From: Teredinibacter turnerae
GTDB taxonomy: Bacteria > Pseudomonadota > Gammaproteobacteria > Pseudomonadales > Cellvibrionaceae
Direction: 5' to 3'
Length of the DNA stretch: 64,000 nt
Assembly: GCF_037935975.1 (NCBI RefSeq)
Contig: NZ_CP149817.1
Span: 4,216,001 to 4,280,000, forward strand
Shown: in pieces, positions 1 through 8,092 of the stretch
Position numbering within the stretch: position 1 is the first letter of the stretch
Layout of the letters: each line of letters begins with the position of its first letter
Position numbers and translations under genes: made by a program
Notes under the pieces: model-generated
Seen by the model: only the letters and a program-made list of their open reading frames with translations
What the model was told of the DNA's origin: nothing
Database searches by the model: none

Positions 1-360
1 CTTACTCTTGGCTTCGTGAGAGAAGGCATCGCCATTCATATTTTTTGACCAGAGCCCGGCCTTTTCAGCAGCCTCCTGGAACGCGGCGACATTATAGAAG
101 CCTGCGGTACCGGTTTTGCGCTCAGTACCGGGCTTTTCGAAAAACAAACCGAGGGTTTTTGCACCACAACCAAATGCAGCGACAATACGGGACGCCAAGC
201 CATAGCCTGTAGATGCGCCTACAACCAGCACATTCTTGGGACCATTCTCAATTTTGCCCTGTGCCTGGGTGTATTCGATCTGCGCCTGCACGTTGGCAGC
301 ACAGCCTTTTGGGTGCGCATTCGTACAGATAAAGCCACGAACTTTGGGTTTTATAATCAT
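1..360 (-). CDS. fabV: Enoyl-[acyl-carrier-protein] reductase FabV, N-terminal part
   Basis: NADH-dependent enoyl-ACP/trans-2-enoyl-CoA reductase, the last reduction of each fatty acid elongation cycle, cytosolic. Only the first 120 codons are inside the window; the gene runs off the left edge. The start [20 protein letters not shown] is the hallmark of FabV, and the nucleotide-binding glycine motif [13 protein letters not shown] lies around residues 48-60. The ATG is preceded by AGGAAG at a spacing of about 5. Catalytic Tyr/Lys residues lie beyond the edge. FabV is the large, generally triclosan-insensitive enoyl reductase type and is unrelated in sequence detail to FabI. It is divergent from miaE. 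Confidence 0.93.
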   Translation of the reverse strand, partial: MIIKPKVRGFICTNAHPKGCAANVQAQIEYTQAQGKIENGPKNVLVVGASTGYGLASRIVAAFGCGAKTLGLFFEKPGTERKTGTAGFYNVAAFQEAAEKAGLWSKNMNGDAFSHEAKSK

Positions 361-417
361 GCTTTCTTCCTGCAGTTAACTTTGAGGGAGCCAGGCCATA
401 TACTGGCTAAGCGGCGC

Positions 418-423
418 ATTATA
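418..423 (-). promoter_or_regulatory. Candidate -10 element of fabV
   Basis: A perfect TATAAT reads on the minus strand about 60 bases upstream of the fabV start. No convincing -35 hexamer is seen at 16-18 bases, so this is a weak call. A 6-bp inverted repeat (389-394 with 403-408) lies just downstream, in the leader. Confidence 0.35.
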
Positions 424-455
424 TACCAAAGCTCAATAACTACTGTAACCACCCC

Positions 456-1028
456 ATGTTTGAATTGCGATACACCACCACACCCGCCTGGACCGAGGCG
501 GTACTCAACGACTTCAATGCTTTTCTCATCGACCATGCGGCAGCGGAAAAAAAAGCCTCTGGCATGGCGGTGTCGATGCTCTCCCATTACCCGGATAAAC
601 CGGATATTGTGTTGGCAATGAGTGATCTCGCGATTGAAGAAATGGCCCACTTTCGCGAAGTGATCAAAATTATGATAGAGCGCGGATTGCAGCTAGCGCC
701 CGACACGCGCGACCCCTACGTTAACCAGCTGCGCAAGCTCTCCCGCGCAGGTACTGACGTGTACCTGCTCGACCGCCTGCTGCTTGGCAGTGTGATTGAG
801 GCGCGGGGCTGCGAACGGTTTGGCCTTATTGCACAAGCGCTGCCGGCTGGAAGCATGAAAGATTTCTACATTGCGATTGCAGAGTCTGAGTCGCGCCACG
901 AGGATTTGTTCTTGACCTTGGCGCTCAAGTATTTCGCAGAGCAGACAGTGACAGAAAGGCTGGATGAAATCCTCGATGCGGAAGCGGAAATCGTACGCCA
1001 ACTGCCGATTGTAGCGGCCTTACACTGA
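456..1028 (+). CDS. miaE: tRNA-(ms[2]io[6]A)-hydroxylase MiaE
   Basis: Di-iron oxygenase that hydroxylates the isopentenyl group of 2-methylthio-N6-isopentenyladenosine at position 37 of tRNAs. The 190-residue protein is ferritin-like: the carboxylate/histidine ligand motifs EEMAH (61-65) and ESESRHED (143-150) and the intervening GSVIEARGCERF helix (from 111) are those expected for the compact MiaE family. It is the first gene of a plus-strand run; the next gene starts 12 bases downstream. No clear ribosome binding site precedes the ATG. Its neighbours do not suggest a tRNA role, so co-transcription may be incidental. Confidence 0.93.
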   Translation: MFELRYTTTPAWTEAVLNDFNAFLIDHAAAEKKASGMAVSMLSHYPDKPDIVLAMSDLAIEEMAHFREVIKIMIERGLQLAPDTRDPYVNQLRKLSRAGTDVYLLDRLLLGSVIEARGCERFGLIAQALPAGSMKDFYIAIAESESRHEDLFLTLALKYFAEQTVTERLDEILDAEAEIVRQLPIVAALH

Positions 1029-1040
1029 TCGCATAGATTA

Positions 1041-2297
1041 ATGTCTCGCGCGCAAACCCCGCTGCAGAAATATCTCGCACAGTATGCCGAAGCCGAAAGC
1101 AGTGAACTAAATGAACTGCCGGATCTTGCGTGGCAGCGGGTAGTGGTGATTCCCGCTTTCCGGGAAAGCGACCAGTTTCTGCGGCGGTTTAAACACACTT
1201 TCGGCACGCCTGCCGCGCCGACCACCATCCTGATACTGGTGGTCAATCGGCCAGATACTTCTAGCCACTGCCCGGAAAACCATCAACTGATCGAAGCCTG
1301 CATCCAACACTTTGGCCCGCCACTCTGGCAAAACAACAACCTAAGTATGATGAGTGAAGGCCCACTCACGTTGTTGCTGGTTGACCGCGAAACTCTGCCG
1401 ATTCCGATGAAGCAAGGTGTCGGCCTCGCGCGAAAAATCGGCTGCGACCTGGCAGCAGCGCTGTTTGAAAAAAGACGGCTCAATACGCCCTGGATCCACT
1501 CCACCGACGCAGATACACACCTGCCCGAAAACTACTTCTCGCCACCCGACCACAGCATAAATTGTGGCGCTCAGGTGTTTAACTTTCGCCATCTCGGTAA
1601 CCATGCCGATCCAGATTGCGCAGAGGCGACCCACATTTACGAACAGCACCTTAACTACTATCGCGACGGACTCAGTTGGGCCGGGTCACCCTACAACTTT
1701 TCTACCCTCGGCAGTAGCCTCGCCATCCACGCGGAAACCTACGCGCAGGTGCGTGGATTTCCAAGAAAAGCGGGGGGAGAAGATTTTTATCTGCTAAATA
1801 AAGCCGCGAAATTACAACCAATAGCGGAGCGCCAGGAGATCACGCTTCAGATTAGCGCCCGGCACTCGGATCGCGTGCCCTTTGGCACCGGCCCCGCCGT
1901 CGCAAAAATACTGGACCAGCAAGCGAAGGGACGTGCGTTTGTGACTTACGACCCACGCGTGTTTATTTACTTAAAAAACTGGCTTGCCTACGCACCCTCA
2001 CTTTGGACAATTCTGCAAGGTTTTCCGAAGTTTCCACTCGATGCTGCCAACCTGAACGCCTGCAGGGCAGCGATCCCCGACGCGCTCTACCCTGCGATCT
2101 CCACCCTGAATGTCGATGCGTTTTTGCAACACGCCGCTAAGCAATGCCATACGGACAACAGCTTCCGGCAACACTTTCACTCCTGGTTCGACGCATTTGC
2201 GACGCTAAAATTTATTCACACTCTACAATCGTCCGACTTTCCTCCGATTTCTCTCGACCAGGCATTGCGCGATTTTGCCGAGGTTACCCGTGCTTAA
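1041..2297 (+). CDS. GT-A-like family 2 glycosyltransferase of unknown specificity
   Basis: Cytosolic 418-residue protein without membrane segments. The N-terminal part reads like a nucleotide-sugar-binding Rossmann-type domain (VVVIPAFRES at about 35-43), followed by a DxD-like metal site TDADTHLP at 155-162 and a GGEDFY motif at 245-250, the usual layout of GT-A family 2 enzymes (metal-binding DxD, then an ED acceptor/base motif). The acceptor and donor cannot be read from sequence. The last 8 bases overlap the preferred start of the TauE/SafE gene, implying translational coupling. The C-terminal 130 residues match nothing I recognise. Confidence 0.6.
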   Translation: MSRAQTPLQKYLAQYAEAESSELNELPDLAWQRVVVIPAFRESDQFLRRFKHTFGTPAAPTTILILVVNRPDTSSHCPENHQLIEACIQHFGPPLWQNNNLSMMSEGPLTLLLVDRETLPIPMKQGVGLARKIGCDLAAALFEKRRLNTPWIHSTDADTHLPENYFSPPDHSINCGAQVFNFRHLGNHADPDCAEATHIYEQHLNYYRDGLSWAGSPYNFSTLGSSLAIHAETYAQVRGFPRKAGGEDFYLLNKAAKLQPIAERQEITLQISARHSDRVPFGTGPAVAKILDQQAKGRAFVTYDPRVFIYLKNWLAYAPSLWTILQGFPKFPLDAANLNACRAAIPDALYPAISTLNVDAFLQHAAKQCHTDNSFRQHFHSWFDAFATLKFIHTLQSSDFPPISLDQALRDFAEVTRA

Positions 2298-3057
2298 TAT
2301 TTTCGATCAACTCGTGTTATTAACGATATCGCTTATCGCCAACACCCTTTCGGCGCTAGCGGGCGGCGGCGCGGGGCTACTGCAGTTTCCTGCACTTCTA
2401 TTTTTGGGCCTGCCTTTTACCACTGCGCTGGCCACCCACAAAATCGCTACGGTCGCACTCGGCGCAGGCGCCACGCTCAAGCACTGGCGGCAAGGCAATA
2501 CGCAGTGGTTTTTCGCCATTCTAATGCTAATTAGCGGGCTGCCCGGCGTGATTCTGGGCGCTCGCATAATCATCGAAATTCCCGAGACAATCGCAAAATT
2601 CAGCCTTGGTGTGCTCACCATCGGTCTCAGTATTTACTCCTTGTGTAAACCGCAACTCGGGCAGGACCACACCCCCATCAACCGCAATATGGGGGGGTAT
2701 TTTATTGGCGCCGCCATGCTGTTTACGCTCGGGGTGCTCAACGGTTCACTGACATCCGGCACCGGACTGTTTGTAACCCTTTGGCTGATTCTCTGGTTCG
2801 GCTTCGACTACCAGCGCGCTGTCGCCTACACAATGATCCTGGTGGGGTTATTTTGGAACGGTACCGGCGCACTCACGCTCGCACTACTCACGCCGGTTAA
2901 ATGGGAATGGTTGCCCGCTTTATTAATAGGTTCTGCGCTGGGCGGTTATTGCGGCGCCCATTTTGCAGTGAAGTATGGAAACCCTGTAATTAAACGGATT
3001 TTCGAGGGCGTCACGATGCTCGTGGGCCTGTCGCTGATACTGAGTGTAACCTTTTGA
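2290..3057 (+). CDS. TauE/SafE-family membrane permease
   Basis: Integral inner-membrane protein of about 255 residues with roughly eight hydrophobic segments. The N-terminal repeat motif ANTLSALAGGGAGLLQFPAL and the matching LNGSLTSGTGLF in the second half are the duplicated glycine-rich repeats of the TauE/SafE/DUF81 family, which exports or imports small sulfur-containing or organic anions. I chose the GTG at 2290 because a GAGG lies 6 bases upstream and because an earlier TTG at 2275 would add a non-family extension. It overlaps the genes on both sides by a few bases. The substrate is unknown. Confidence 0.85.
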   Translation: MLNIFDQLVLLTISLIANTLSALAGGGAGLLQFPALLFLGLPFTTALATHKIATVALGAGATLKHWRQGNTQWFFAILMLISGLPGVILGARIIIEIPETIAKFSLGVLTIGLSIYSLCKPQLGQDHTPINRNMGGYFIGAAMLFTLGVLNGSLTSGTGLFVTLWLILWFGFDYQRAVAYTMILVGLFWNGTGALTLALLTPVKWEWLPALLIGSALGGYCGAHFAVKYGNPVIKRIFEGVTMLVGLSLILSVTF

Positions 3058-4055
3058 CCCCGAACCTGCTTACAACCCGCGCGTGCGGCCTGGCTCTCAC
3101 TGTTTTTGCGTTTTTTGCGTTGCTACCGAGCGCAGCATTTTGCAACGACATTGAAAAATCTACAGACCAAGCTCCTCACGAGGACATTTTTGACAAGAGT
3201 CGCGACGCCATTGGCGATGCGTACATCAATCTCGCAGACAGAGTCGATCTGTTTGTATCTCGCCGGGATTATGCTCGCAATCGCAATAACAGCCGTTTGG
3301 CGCTGTCGCTGGGCAACACCTGGTTTGAGGGCGGCGACCAGGAATACGACATAAAACTGCGTACCCGTGTCGATTTACCCGGCACCGAAGAAAAATTCAA
3401 ACTGTTTTTCGAGTCCGACCCGGACGAAGGAAAAAGTCTCGCCGATAGAAATCGTTCTGTCGCACGCAATGATCGCGTCACTCGCAGCCAATCGGTTGCT
3501 GGTATCGAGTACTCAAAACCCACCGAACCCGATCGTTGGAAACACTCGGGAAGCGTTGGCGGCAACTATAATGAGGGTATCGATTTGTTGCTGCGCTATC
3601 GCCTGCGGCGATACTGGCAGGTCGGTGAAGACACCACCTTCCTGTTCCGTCAGGATCTATGGCACAAAAGCAGTGTCGGTTGGGGCGAGACCACCCATCT
3701 TGAACTTACCAAGCCATTAAAATCCTATCTTTGGTTAAATGTTACCGCGGAGCTAGAAGTACGCGATCACGACAAACCCATGGAGTATGCCAATATCTGG
3801 CGAATGGACCATCAACTCACAGATCAATGGAGCTTGACCTACAAGCTCGGCCTGCTCGGTGAAAGTGATGAAGATGACAATAACCACCTCTTCGACGACC
3901 GCTTTATCAGTACAACTTTGGGCTACACGCTTGACCGACGCTGGGTAAGCATCTATTTCACACCCGAGATATACTACCCGGAAGACAGCGACTACAAGCC
4001 AGAGTATTCTTTTACTCTAACCTGCTCACTCCAGTTTACTGACGACAAAAATTAA
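3054..4055 (+). CDS. Predicted outer-membrane beta-barrel protein, function unknown
   Basis: 333 residues beginning with a signal peptide (hydrophobic core LALTVFAFFALLPSAAFC, likely cut before NDIE). The mature part is rich in alternating polar/aromatic strands such as LWLNVTAELEVRD and RWVSIYFTPEIYY and is strongly charged between strands, which suggests a beta-barrel. No enzymatic motif is visible. The TTG start overlaps the stop of the permease gene (TTGA), and the stop overlaps the following ATG (TAATGA), so expression is coupled to both neighbours. Barrel topology is inference; I do not recognise the family. Confidence 0.6.
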   Translation: MTPNLLTTRACGLALTVFAFFALLPSAAFCNDIEKSTDQAPHEDIFDKSRDAIGDAYINLADRVDLFVSRRDYARNRNNSRLALSLGNTWFEGGDQEYDIKLRTRVDLPGTEEKFKLFFESDPDEGKSLADRNRSVARNDRVTRSQSVAGIEYSKPTEPDRWKHSGSVGGNYNEGIDLLLRYRLRRYWQVGEDTTFLFRQDLWHKSSVGWGETTHLELTKPLKSYLWLNVTAELEVRDHDKPMEYANIWRMDHQLTDQWSLTYKLGLLGESDEDDNNHLFDDRFISTTLGYTLDRRWVSIYFTPEIYYPEDSDYKPEYSFTLTCSLQFTDDKN

Positions 4056-4894
4056 TGAGCCAACGATTCTTCCTACACCCGAAAAATATATTCACTGCGC
4101 TCGACGACATAGACAACACCCCGCCCTCTTACACCCTAGACCGCGCACAAAGCCTGCGGCGGATATTCTGGACGCTGGCGTGCGTCAGTGTGAGCCTGCT
4201 GATCATTCACTACCTGAAATACTTCAGTGCGCTGCAAAGCTTCCTCGCTTTCATCTCCACTTTCCAGGGGCGACCGGAAAACGACGTTTTGTCGCAGCTA
4301 CAGAAGCATGAATACTTCCACCTGTTGAGATACTGCTGGTGGACGTTCTGGCACGTTATTGGTTACGTATTACTGCCATTTTTAGTGATACGTTACCAGC
4401 TGAAAACCTCATTCGTGCAGATGGGATGGCAGTTCAACGATACGGCGAAGCACTGGAAAGGCTATGTATTGTTGATCAGTCCGATTTTACTGTTTGTTTT
4501 TCTGGTATCGTTTCGCCCGGATTTTCTGCAACACTACCCATTCTATAAGCTAGCCGGGCGCAGTTTCTTTGACCTTATCGCCTGGGAAATCCTCTACCTC
4601 ATACAGTTCTTGTGTCTGGAATTTTTCTTTCGCGGCTTTATGATTAACGCATTGCGGCCCGCAGTAGGCGCCAACGCAGTATGGATCATGTGCGTACCTT
4701 ACTTGATGATACACTTCCCGAAACTCTGGCCGGAGGCGACAGGCGCTATACTGTTTGGGTTGTTTCTCGGTATTCTAGCGCTACGATCCCGTTCCATTTG
4801 GGGCGGTTTTTTGGTTCACGCCGGAATCGCGGTAAGCATGGATATTGCCTCGCTTCTGCGCCAAGGCCTGTTGCCGCAACAGTTTTGGCCCTAA
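4055..4894 (+). CDS. CPBP-family intramembrane protease homologue
   Basis: 279-residue polytopic membrane protein of the CPBP/Abi family (relatives of CAAX prenyl proteases and of bacteriocin immunity proteins). Motif 1 reads CLEFFFRGF with E189 and R193, motif 2 contains H220 (LMIHFPK) and motif 3 H255 (FLVHAGIAVSMD). The canonical first motif is EExxxR; here the first Glu is Leu188, so only one of the two acidic residues is present. About seven membrane segments can be seen. Its ATG overlaps the stop of the preceding barrel gene by one base. Whether it is proteolytically active cannot be told. Confidence 0.78.
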   Translation: MSQRFFLHPKNIFTALDDIDNTPPSYTLDRAQSLRRIFWTLACVSVSLLIIHYLKYFSALQSFLAFISTFQGRPENDVLSQLQKHEYFHLLRYCWWTFWHVIGYVLLPFLVIRYQLKTSFVQMGWQFNDTAKHWKGYVLLISPILLFVFLVSFRPDFLQHYPFYKLAGRSFFDLIAWEILYLIQFLCLEFFFRGFMINALRPAVGANAVWIMCVPYLMIHFPKLWPEATGAILFGLFLGILALRSRSIWGGFLVHAGIAVSMDIASLLRQGLLPQQFWP

Positions 4895-4980
4895 CCAGGG
4901 CAGGTTTATCACTGTTGGCTCACAGCCAGATGATCTCAACCACAGAACTTCAACTACAGAATGTCAACTACAGGTGCCCC

Positions 4981-5514
4981 ATGAGCAGCTTACAAGACCA
5001 ACTGTTAAAGGCGGGGCTTGTCGATAAAAAGCAAGCTAAAAAAGCCAAAAAAGATAAAGTTAAACAACAACGCGTCCAGAATAAATCGAGCCAGCCTCAG
5101 GTTGACGAGAACAAAGCGCTTGCGCGCAAAGCTCAGGCCGAAAAAGCAGAACGCGACCGCCAGTTAAACGCTGAGCGTGATGCACAGGCAATGCGTAAAG
5201 CAATTGCCGCGCAAATAAAGCAACTGGTAAATCTAAATGCGGTGAAGCGCGAAGGCGACGTGGCGTACAATTTTACTGATGGCAAAACCATTAAAAAAAT
5301 TTACGTTAGCCAAAAACTGGTGGACCAACTGGCACGGGGCCAGTTGGCGATTGCCAGCGTAGGCGAAGAATATCAGGTGATTCCAGCAAAAATCGCGGAC
5401 AAAATTGCCGAACGCGATGCTTCATTTATTGTTTCGCAGGCGAGCAATACGCAAGCGATAGATGAAGATGATCCATATGCGGATTATCAAATCCCAGATG
5501 ATTTAATGTGGTAG
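4981..5514 (+). CDS. DUF2058 (YaiL-like) protein
   Basis: 177-residue soluble protein. The N-terminus (MSSLQDQLLKAGLVDKKQAK) and the very basic, lysine-rich helical segment that follows are characteristic of the DUF2058 family; the C-terminal half contains the conserved YNFTDGKTIKKIYV region. Function is unknown; the basic N-terminus suggests nucleic acid or ribosome association, which is inference. The ATG at 4981 is preferred over an in-frame upstream extension because the family begins here and AGG lies just upstream. It closes the plus-strand run that starts with miaE. Confidence 0.85.
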   Translation: MSSLQDQLLKAGLVDKKQAKKAKKDKVKQQRVQNKSSQPQVDENKALARKAQAEKAERDRQLNAERDAQAMRKAIAAQIKQLVNLNAVKREGDVAYNFTDGKTIKKIYVSQKLVDQLARGQLAIASVGEEYQVIPAKIADKIAERDASFIVSQASNTQAIDEDDPYADYQIPDDLMW

Positions 5515-5540
5515 GCATTTAGCCACCCGTTTACTACGAA

Positions 5541-5569
5541 CACAGGCTGACGCACGCCGTCAGCCTGTG
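5541..5569. terminator. Hairpin between two convergent genes
   Basis: Perfect 12-bp stem (5541-5552 with 5558-5569) and a 5-base loop, placed between the convergent ends of the DUF2058 and metallopeptidase genes. There is no T-tract on either side, so it is not a classic intrinsic terminator; it may stop transcription with Rho or protect both 3' ends. Confidence 0.6.
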
Positions 5570-5588
5570 CCCAACTGGCGCTAATCGG

Positions 5589-6854
5589 TTAATCGATCTT
5601 ATAAGTATCGAATACCGCGAGACTTTCTGGCGCAACACCTTCTACTGCGCTTTTCAAATCCGCAAGACTCACCCTCCCTTTCTTCATTAAGACCTGCACC
5701 ACATCATCCACACTGGCCTTGCCCGACGTTCTCTGGCGAATGCTTTTATCCAGCGCATCGAAAAAGTTAGCGGCACCGGCCTTAACTGCCGAGGACTTTT
5801 TTGCCTTTCGGAAATCTTTATGAGAGCCGGCGCGACGCGCCTGACTCACCAGTAACTTGTCGTATCTTGCTGGCGTTAAACCACCGGCGCGCAACAACAG
5901 GTTGCTGGAATAAAACTCGGCTATGCCCTCCACAATCCAATCGTCTTTTTTGGTAGCGTGAATTCCAGTAATAACATGAGTAAGCTCATGAATGAGCGTA
6001 CTGGACCCGTTTTCACTCACCATCGGTCGGTCGCTGTGCAGATATAGTGAGTTACCTGCAGACAACCCGCCGCGCCATAAAGGGCTGCCACTACTCACAA
6101 TTAGAATTTTGGCGGGCAGCTTTTGAAAGGCCCGCTCTAACTGTGGCCAAAGCATATTGAGCAGCACCAGCGCGTCCATGCGACTGTAATCCGCGACCAC
6201 CGGCGCACTCACCGCCAGTTGAGTGTGCGAGCCTGTGCCGAGAGAATCCCGGCGTGTACCCAGCTCCCCGGCGATCATCCATCCGGTAGGCCGCGAGAAC
6301 CGCCGCTCAGGATTATCAAGCAAAAACCCTTCGCTAACACCTTTCGGCAATTCTTTGGCTGCTATCGCCTGCCACCCGGTGTTCACGTGTGGCCAGGCTT
6401 CGGGCAGTGTGAAATACAGCTTGCTTTGAGCAACGGCCCCCTTACGCGCGACTACGCGGGCTGGCGGCACCATATCGTCGCCGCGAAACAGCGCATAACT
6501 CTCCTCCCACCAGGCGTCGTAGGCCTTCGCAGCCAGCCGCGAAGCACGAGGGTGTTTAATCGGGCAGCGAAATGTCAGCTTTGCGGCTTTGGCACCCGGG
6601 CGCCAGAGCAAACGATCGCCATCACGCTCAAGCGACTGTTCGCTCGCGAAGTCGACACACTGGGAGTGCGCCAGATTAAAATCCAACAACTTAACCGCCT
6701 CCGCCTCTGGTAGCGCGAGACTGACCACGACCTCCCCGGGTCTGGCTGCCATATCAAAGTAGTAATTGACCGGGTATTGAGTATTTGCCATGACCTTGAT
6801 ACAGAACAGAAGGCTGGCACAAAAAATCATTATTCTACGAATGAATGTAGTCAT
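5589..6854 (-). CDS. Secreted HExxH zinc metallopeptidase-like protein
   Basis: 421 residues with an N-terminal signal peptide (IRRIMIFCASLLFCIKVMA, cut near residue 23). The core carries HELTH at 289-293 followed by WIVEGIAEFYSS at 306-317; HExxH with a downstream Glu in an EGxAE context is the gluzincin arrangement (peptidase_MA-like), in which two His and the Glu bind zinc. It is therefore probably a periplasmic or extracellular peptidase, perhaps one acting on host or envelope protein, but no substrate can be assigned. Two Cys (66 and 97) could form a disulfide. It is monocistronic and convergent with the DUF2058 gene. Confidence 0.72.
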   Translation of the reverse strand: MTTFIRRIMIFCASLLFCIKVMANTQYPVNYYFDMAARPGEVVVSLALPEAEAVKLLDFNLAHSQCVDFASEQSLERDGDRLLWRPGAKAAKLTFRCPIKHPRASRLAAKAYDAWWEESYALFRGDDMVPPARVVARKGAVAQSKLYFTLPEAWPHVNTGWQAIAAKELPKGVSEGFLLDNPERRFSRPTGWMIAGELGTRRDSLGTGSHTQLAVSAPVVADYSRMDALVLLNMLWPQLERAFQKLPAKILIVSSGSPLWRGGLSAGNSLYLHSDRPMVSENGSSTLIHELTHVITGIHATKKDDWIVEGIAEFYSSNLLLRAGGLTPARYDKLLVSQARRAGSHKDFRKAKKSSAVKAGAANFFDALDKSIRQRTSGKASVDDVVQVLMKKGRVSLADLKSAVEGVAPESLAVFDTYKID

Positions 6855-7087
6855 AGTTGCGCATCGATTTTATTAATGAAACTTCGGCATATGTACATGC
6901 ATCGGCAAGTTTTTCAAGCGAGAGACCCAATGGCATCGCCTGCATAGCACGCGATTTACGCCACCAAAAACTGGCGCCATTTTCATCCACTCAATCGCTA
7001 ATTCTTGATCTTGCTCTGTGTACACGCACGACTCCGCTTCTATGATCAAAAAAACTCGCAATTTATCCGTTGCCAGGAGGTAGCATC

Positions 7088-7540
7088 ATGGCAATTACCT
7101 GGAATTCAGAACTGGAACTTGGTATTCCGGTGATCGATTCACAACATCGTCGCATTGTCGAATACATCAACGCTGTCTACCATGCGCGCAATACCCACAG
7201 CCTCGAGGAGATTGTGGAGGTGTTGGACGAACTCGTCGACTACACCTTGTCTCACTTCGCTTTCGAAGAAAATCTCATGGAAGAGGCAGGCTACCCTTTT
7301 CTAAATGCTCACAAGAAGGTACACCGCCTTTTTGCGCGGAGGGTCGGCAGCTTCCAGCAACGTGTTAAGACCGGCGAAGACATTACCGAAGAGTTGTTAC
7401 ATGTGCTCAAGGCCTGGCTTATTAATCACATAAAATGTGACGACAGAGACTACTCAGAAGTGGTTCGCGCAAACATGGTAGAGGCAACCCGACGAACCAA
7501 AGCCAAAAAAGGCAGTTGGTTCAATAGATTGTTCGGTTGA
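7088..7540 (+). CDS. Bacteriohemerythrin (first of a tandem pair)
   Basis: 150-residue single-domain hemerythrin, a four-helix bundle with a non-heme di-iron O2-binding site. All seven expected ligands are present: H20, H56, E60, H75, H79, H114 and D119 (HFAFEENLM, HKKVH and HIKCDD motifs). Members of this family carry or sense oxygen, NO or iron. The ATG at 7088 follows AGGAGG with a spacing of 7, an unusually strong site. The C-terminus ends in a basic, aromatic tail (SWFNRLFG). The paralogue follows 14 bases downstream. Confidence 0.93.
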   Translation: MAITWNSELELGIPVIDSQHRRIVEYINAVYHARNTHSLEEIVEVLDELVDYTLSHFAFEENLMEEAGYPFLNAHKKVHRLFARRVGSFQQRVKTGEDITEELLHVLKAWLINHIKCDDRDYSEVVRANMVEATRRTKAKKGSWFNRLFG

Positions 7541-7554
7541 GAGGAGCTACGCCC

Positions 7555-8013
7555 ATGATCGCCTGGTCTTCCGCGTTCGAAATCGGTATACCCGTCATCG
7601 ATAAGCAGCATCAGCGCATCATCGAATACATAAACCGTGTTGAGCAACTAAAGTGCGAGTCCAGCAATCGCGAGCAAACGTCGGAAATACTGGCCATGCT
7701 GGTGGACTACACCTTGTCTCATTTCGAGTTTGAGGAAGCGTTGATGGAAGAAGCGGGGTATCGCGAACTTGAAGAGCATCAGCTCACTCATCGCGCGTTC
7801 GTACAACAACTGGAATCGCTGCACGCGCGTTTTAAGAGCGGCGAACCTATCGCCAGCCAGTTAGCGCACATGCTGATGCATTGGCTGCTGGAGCATATTA
7901 AAGAAGACGACTCCAGCTACGCGCCCATTGTGAAAGAAAACATTCTTGGTAAGGAGCCAGACTACCACCTGAATTGGGTGCAGCAGATGTCACAGCGAAT
8001 ATTTCGGCACTGA
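7555..8013 (+). CDS. Bacteriohemerythrin (second of a tandem pair)
   Basis: 152-residue hemerythrin with the complete ligand set H19, H56, E60, H75, H79, H114 and D119. It clearly arose by duplication of the preceding gene (shared ELGIPVID/EIGIPVID start, DYTLSHF and EEAGY blocks) but has diverged to perhaps half identity and has a different tail. GAGGAG lies 8 bases before the ATG. The two genes form a bicistronic unit placed just upstream of a two-component system, 80 bases away; a role in redox or oxygen signalling linked to that system is possible but not shown. Confidence 0.93.
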   Translation: MIAWSSAFEIGIPVIDKQHQRIIEYINRVEQLKCESSNREQTSEILAMLVDYTLSHFEFEEALMEEAGYRELEEHQLTHRAFVQQLESLHARFKSGEPIASQLAHMLMHWLLEHIKEDDSSYAPIVKENILGKEPDYHLNWVQQMSQRIFRH

Positions 8014-8092
8014 TCCCCGGGTCTGTCGCAAATCTGCGTTCGCTGGTAAGCTGGCTCCACTTTAAATAACCGAGCGTCAAGTACCAAGTACC

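Noticed and set aside
4681-4980. In-frame upstream extension of the DUF2058 gene
   Set aside because: It overlaps the CPBP gene in another frame, has no family resemblance and no ribosome binding site; the family start is at 4981.
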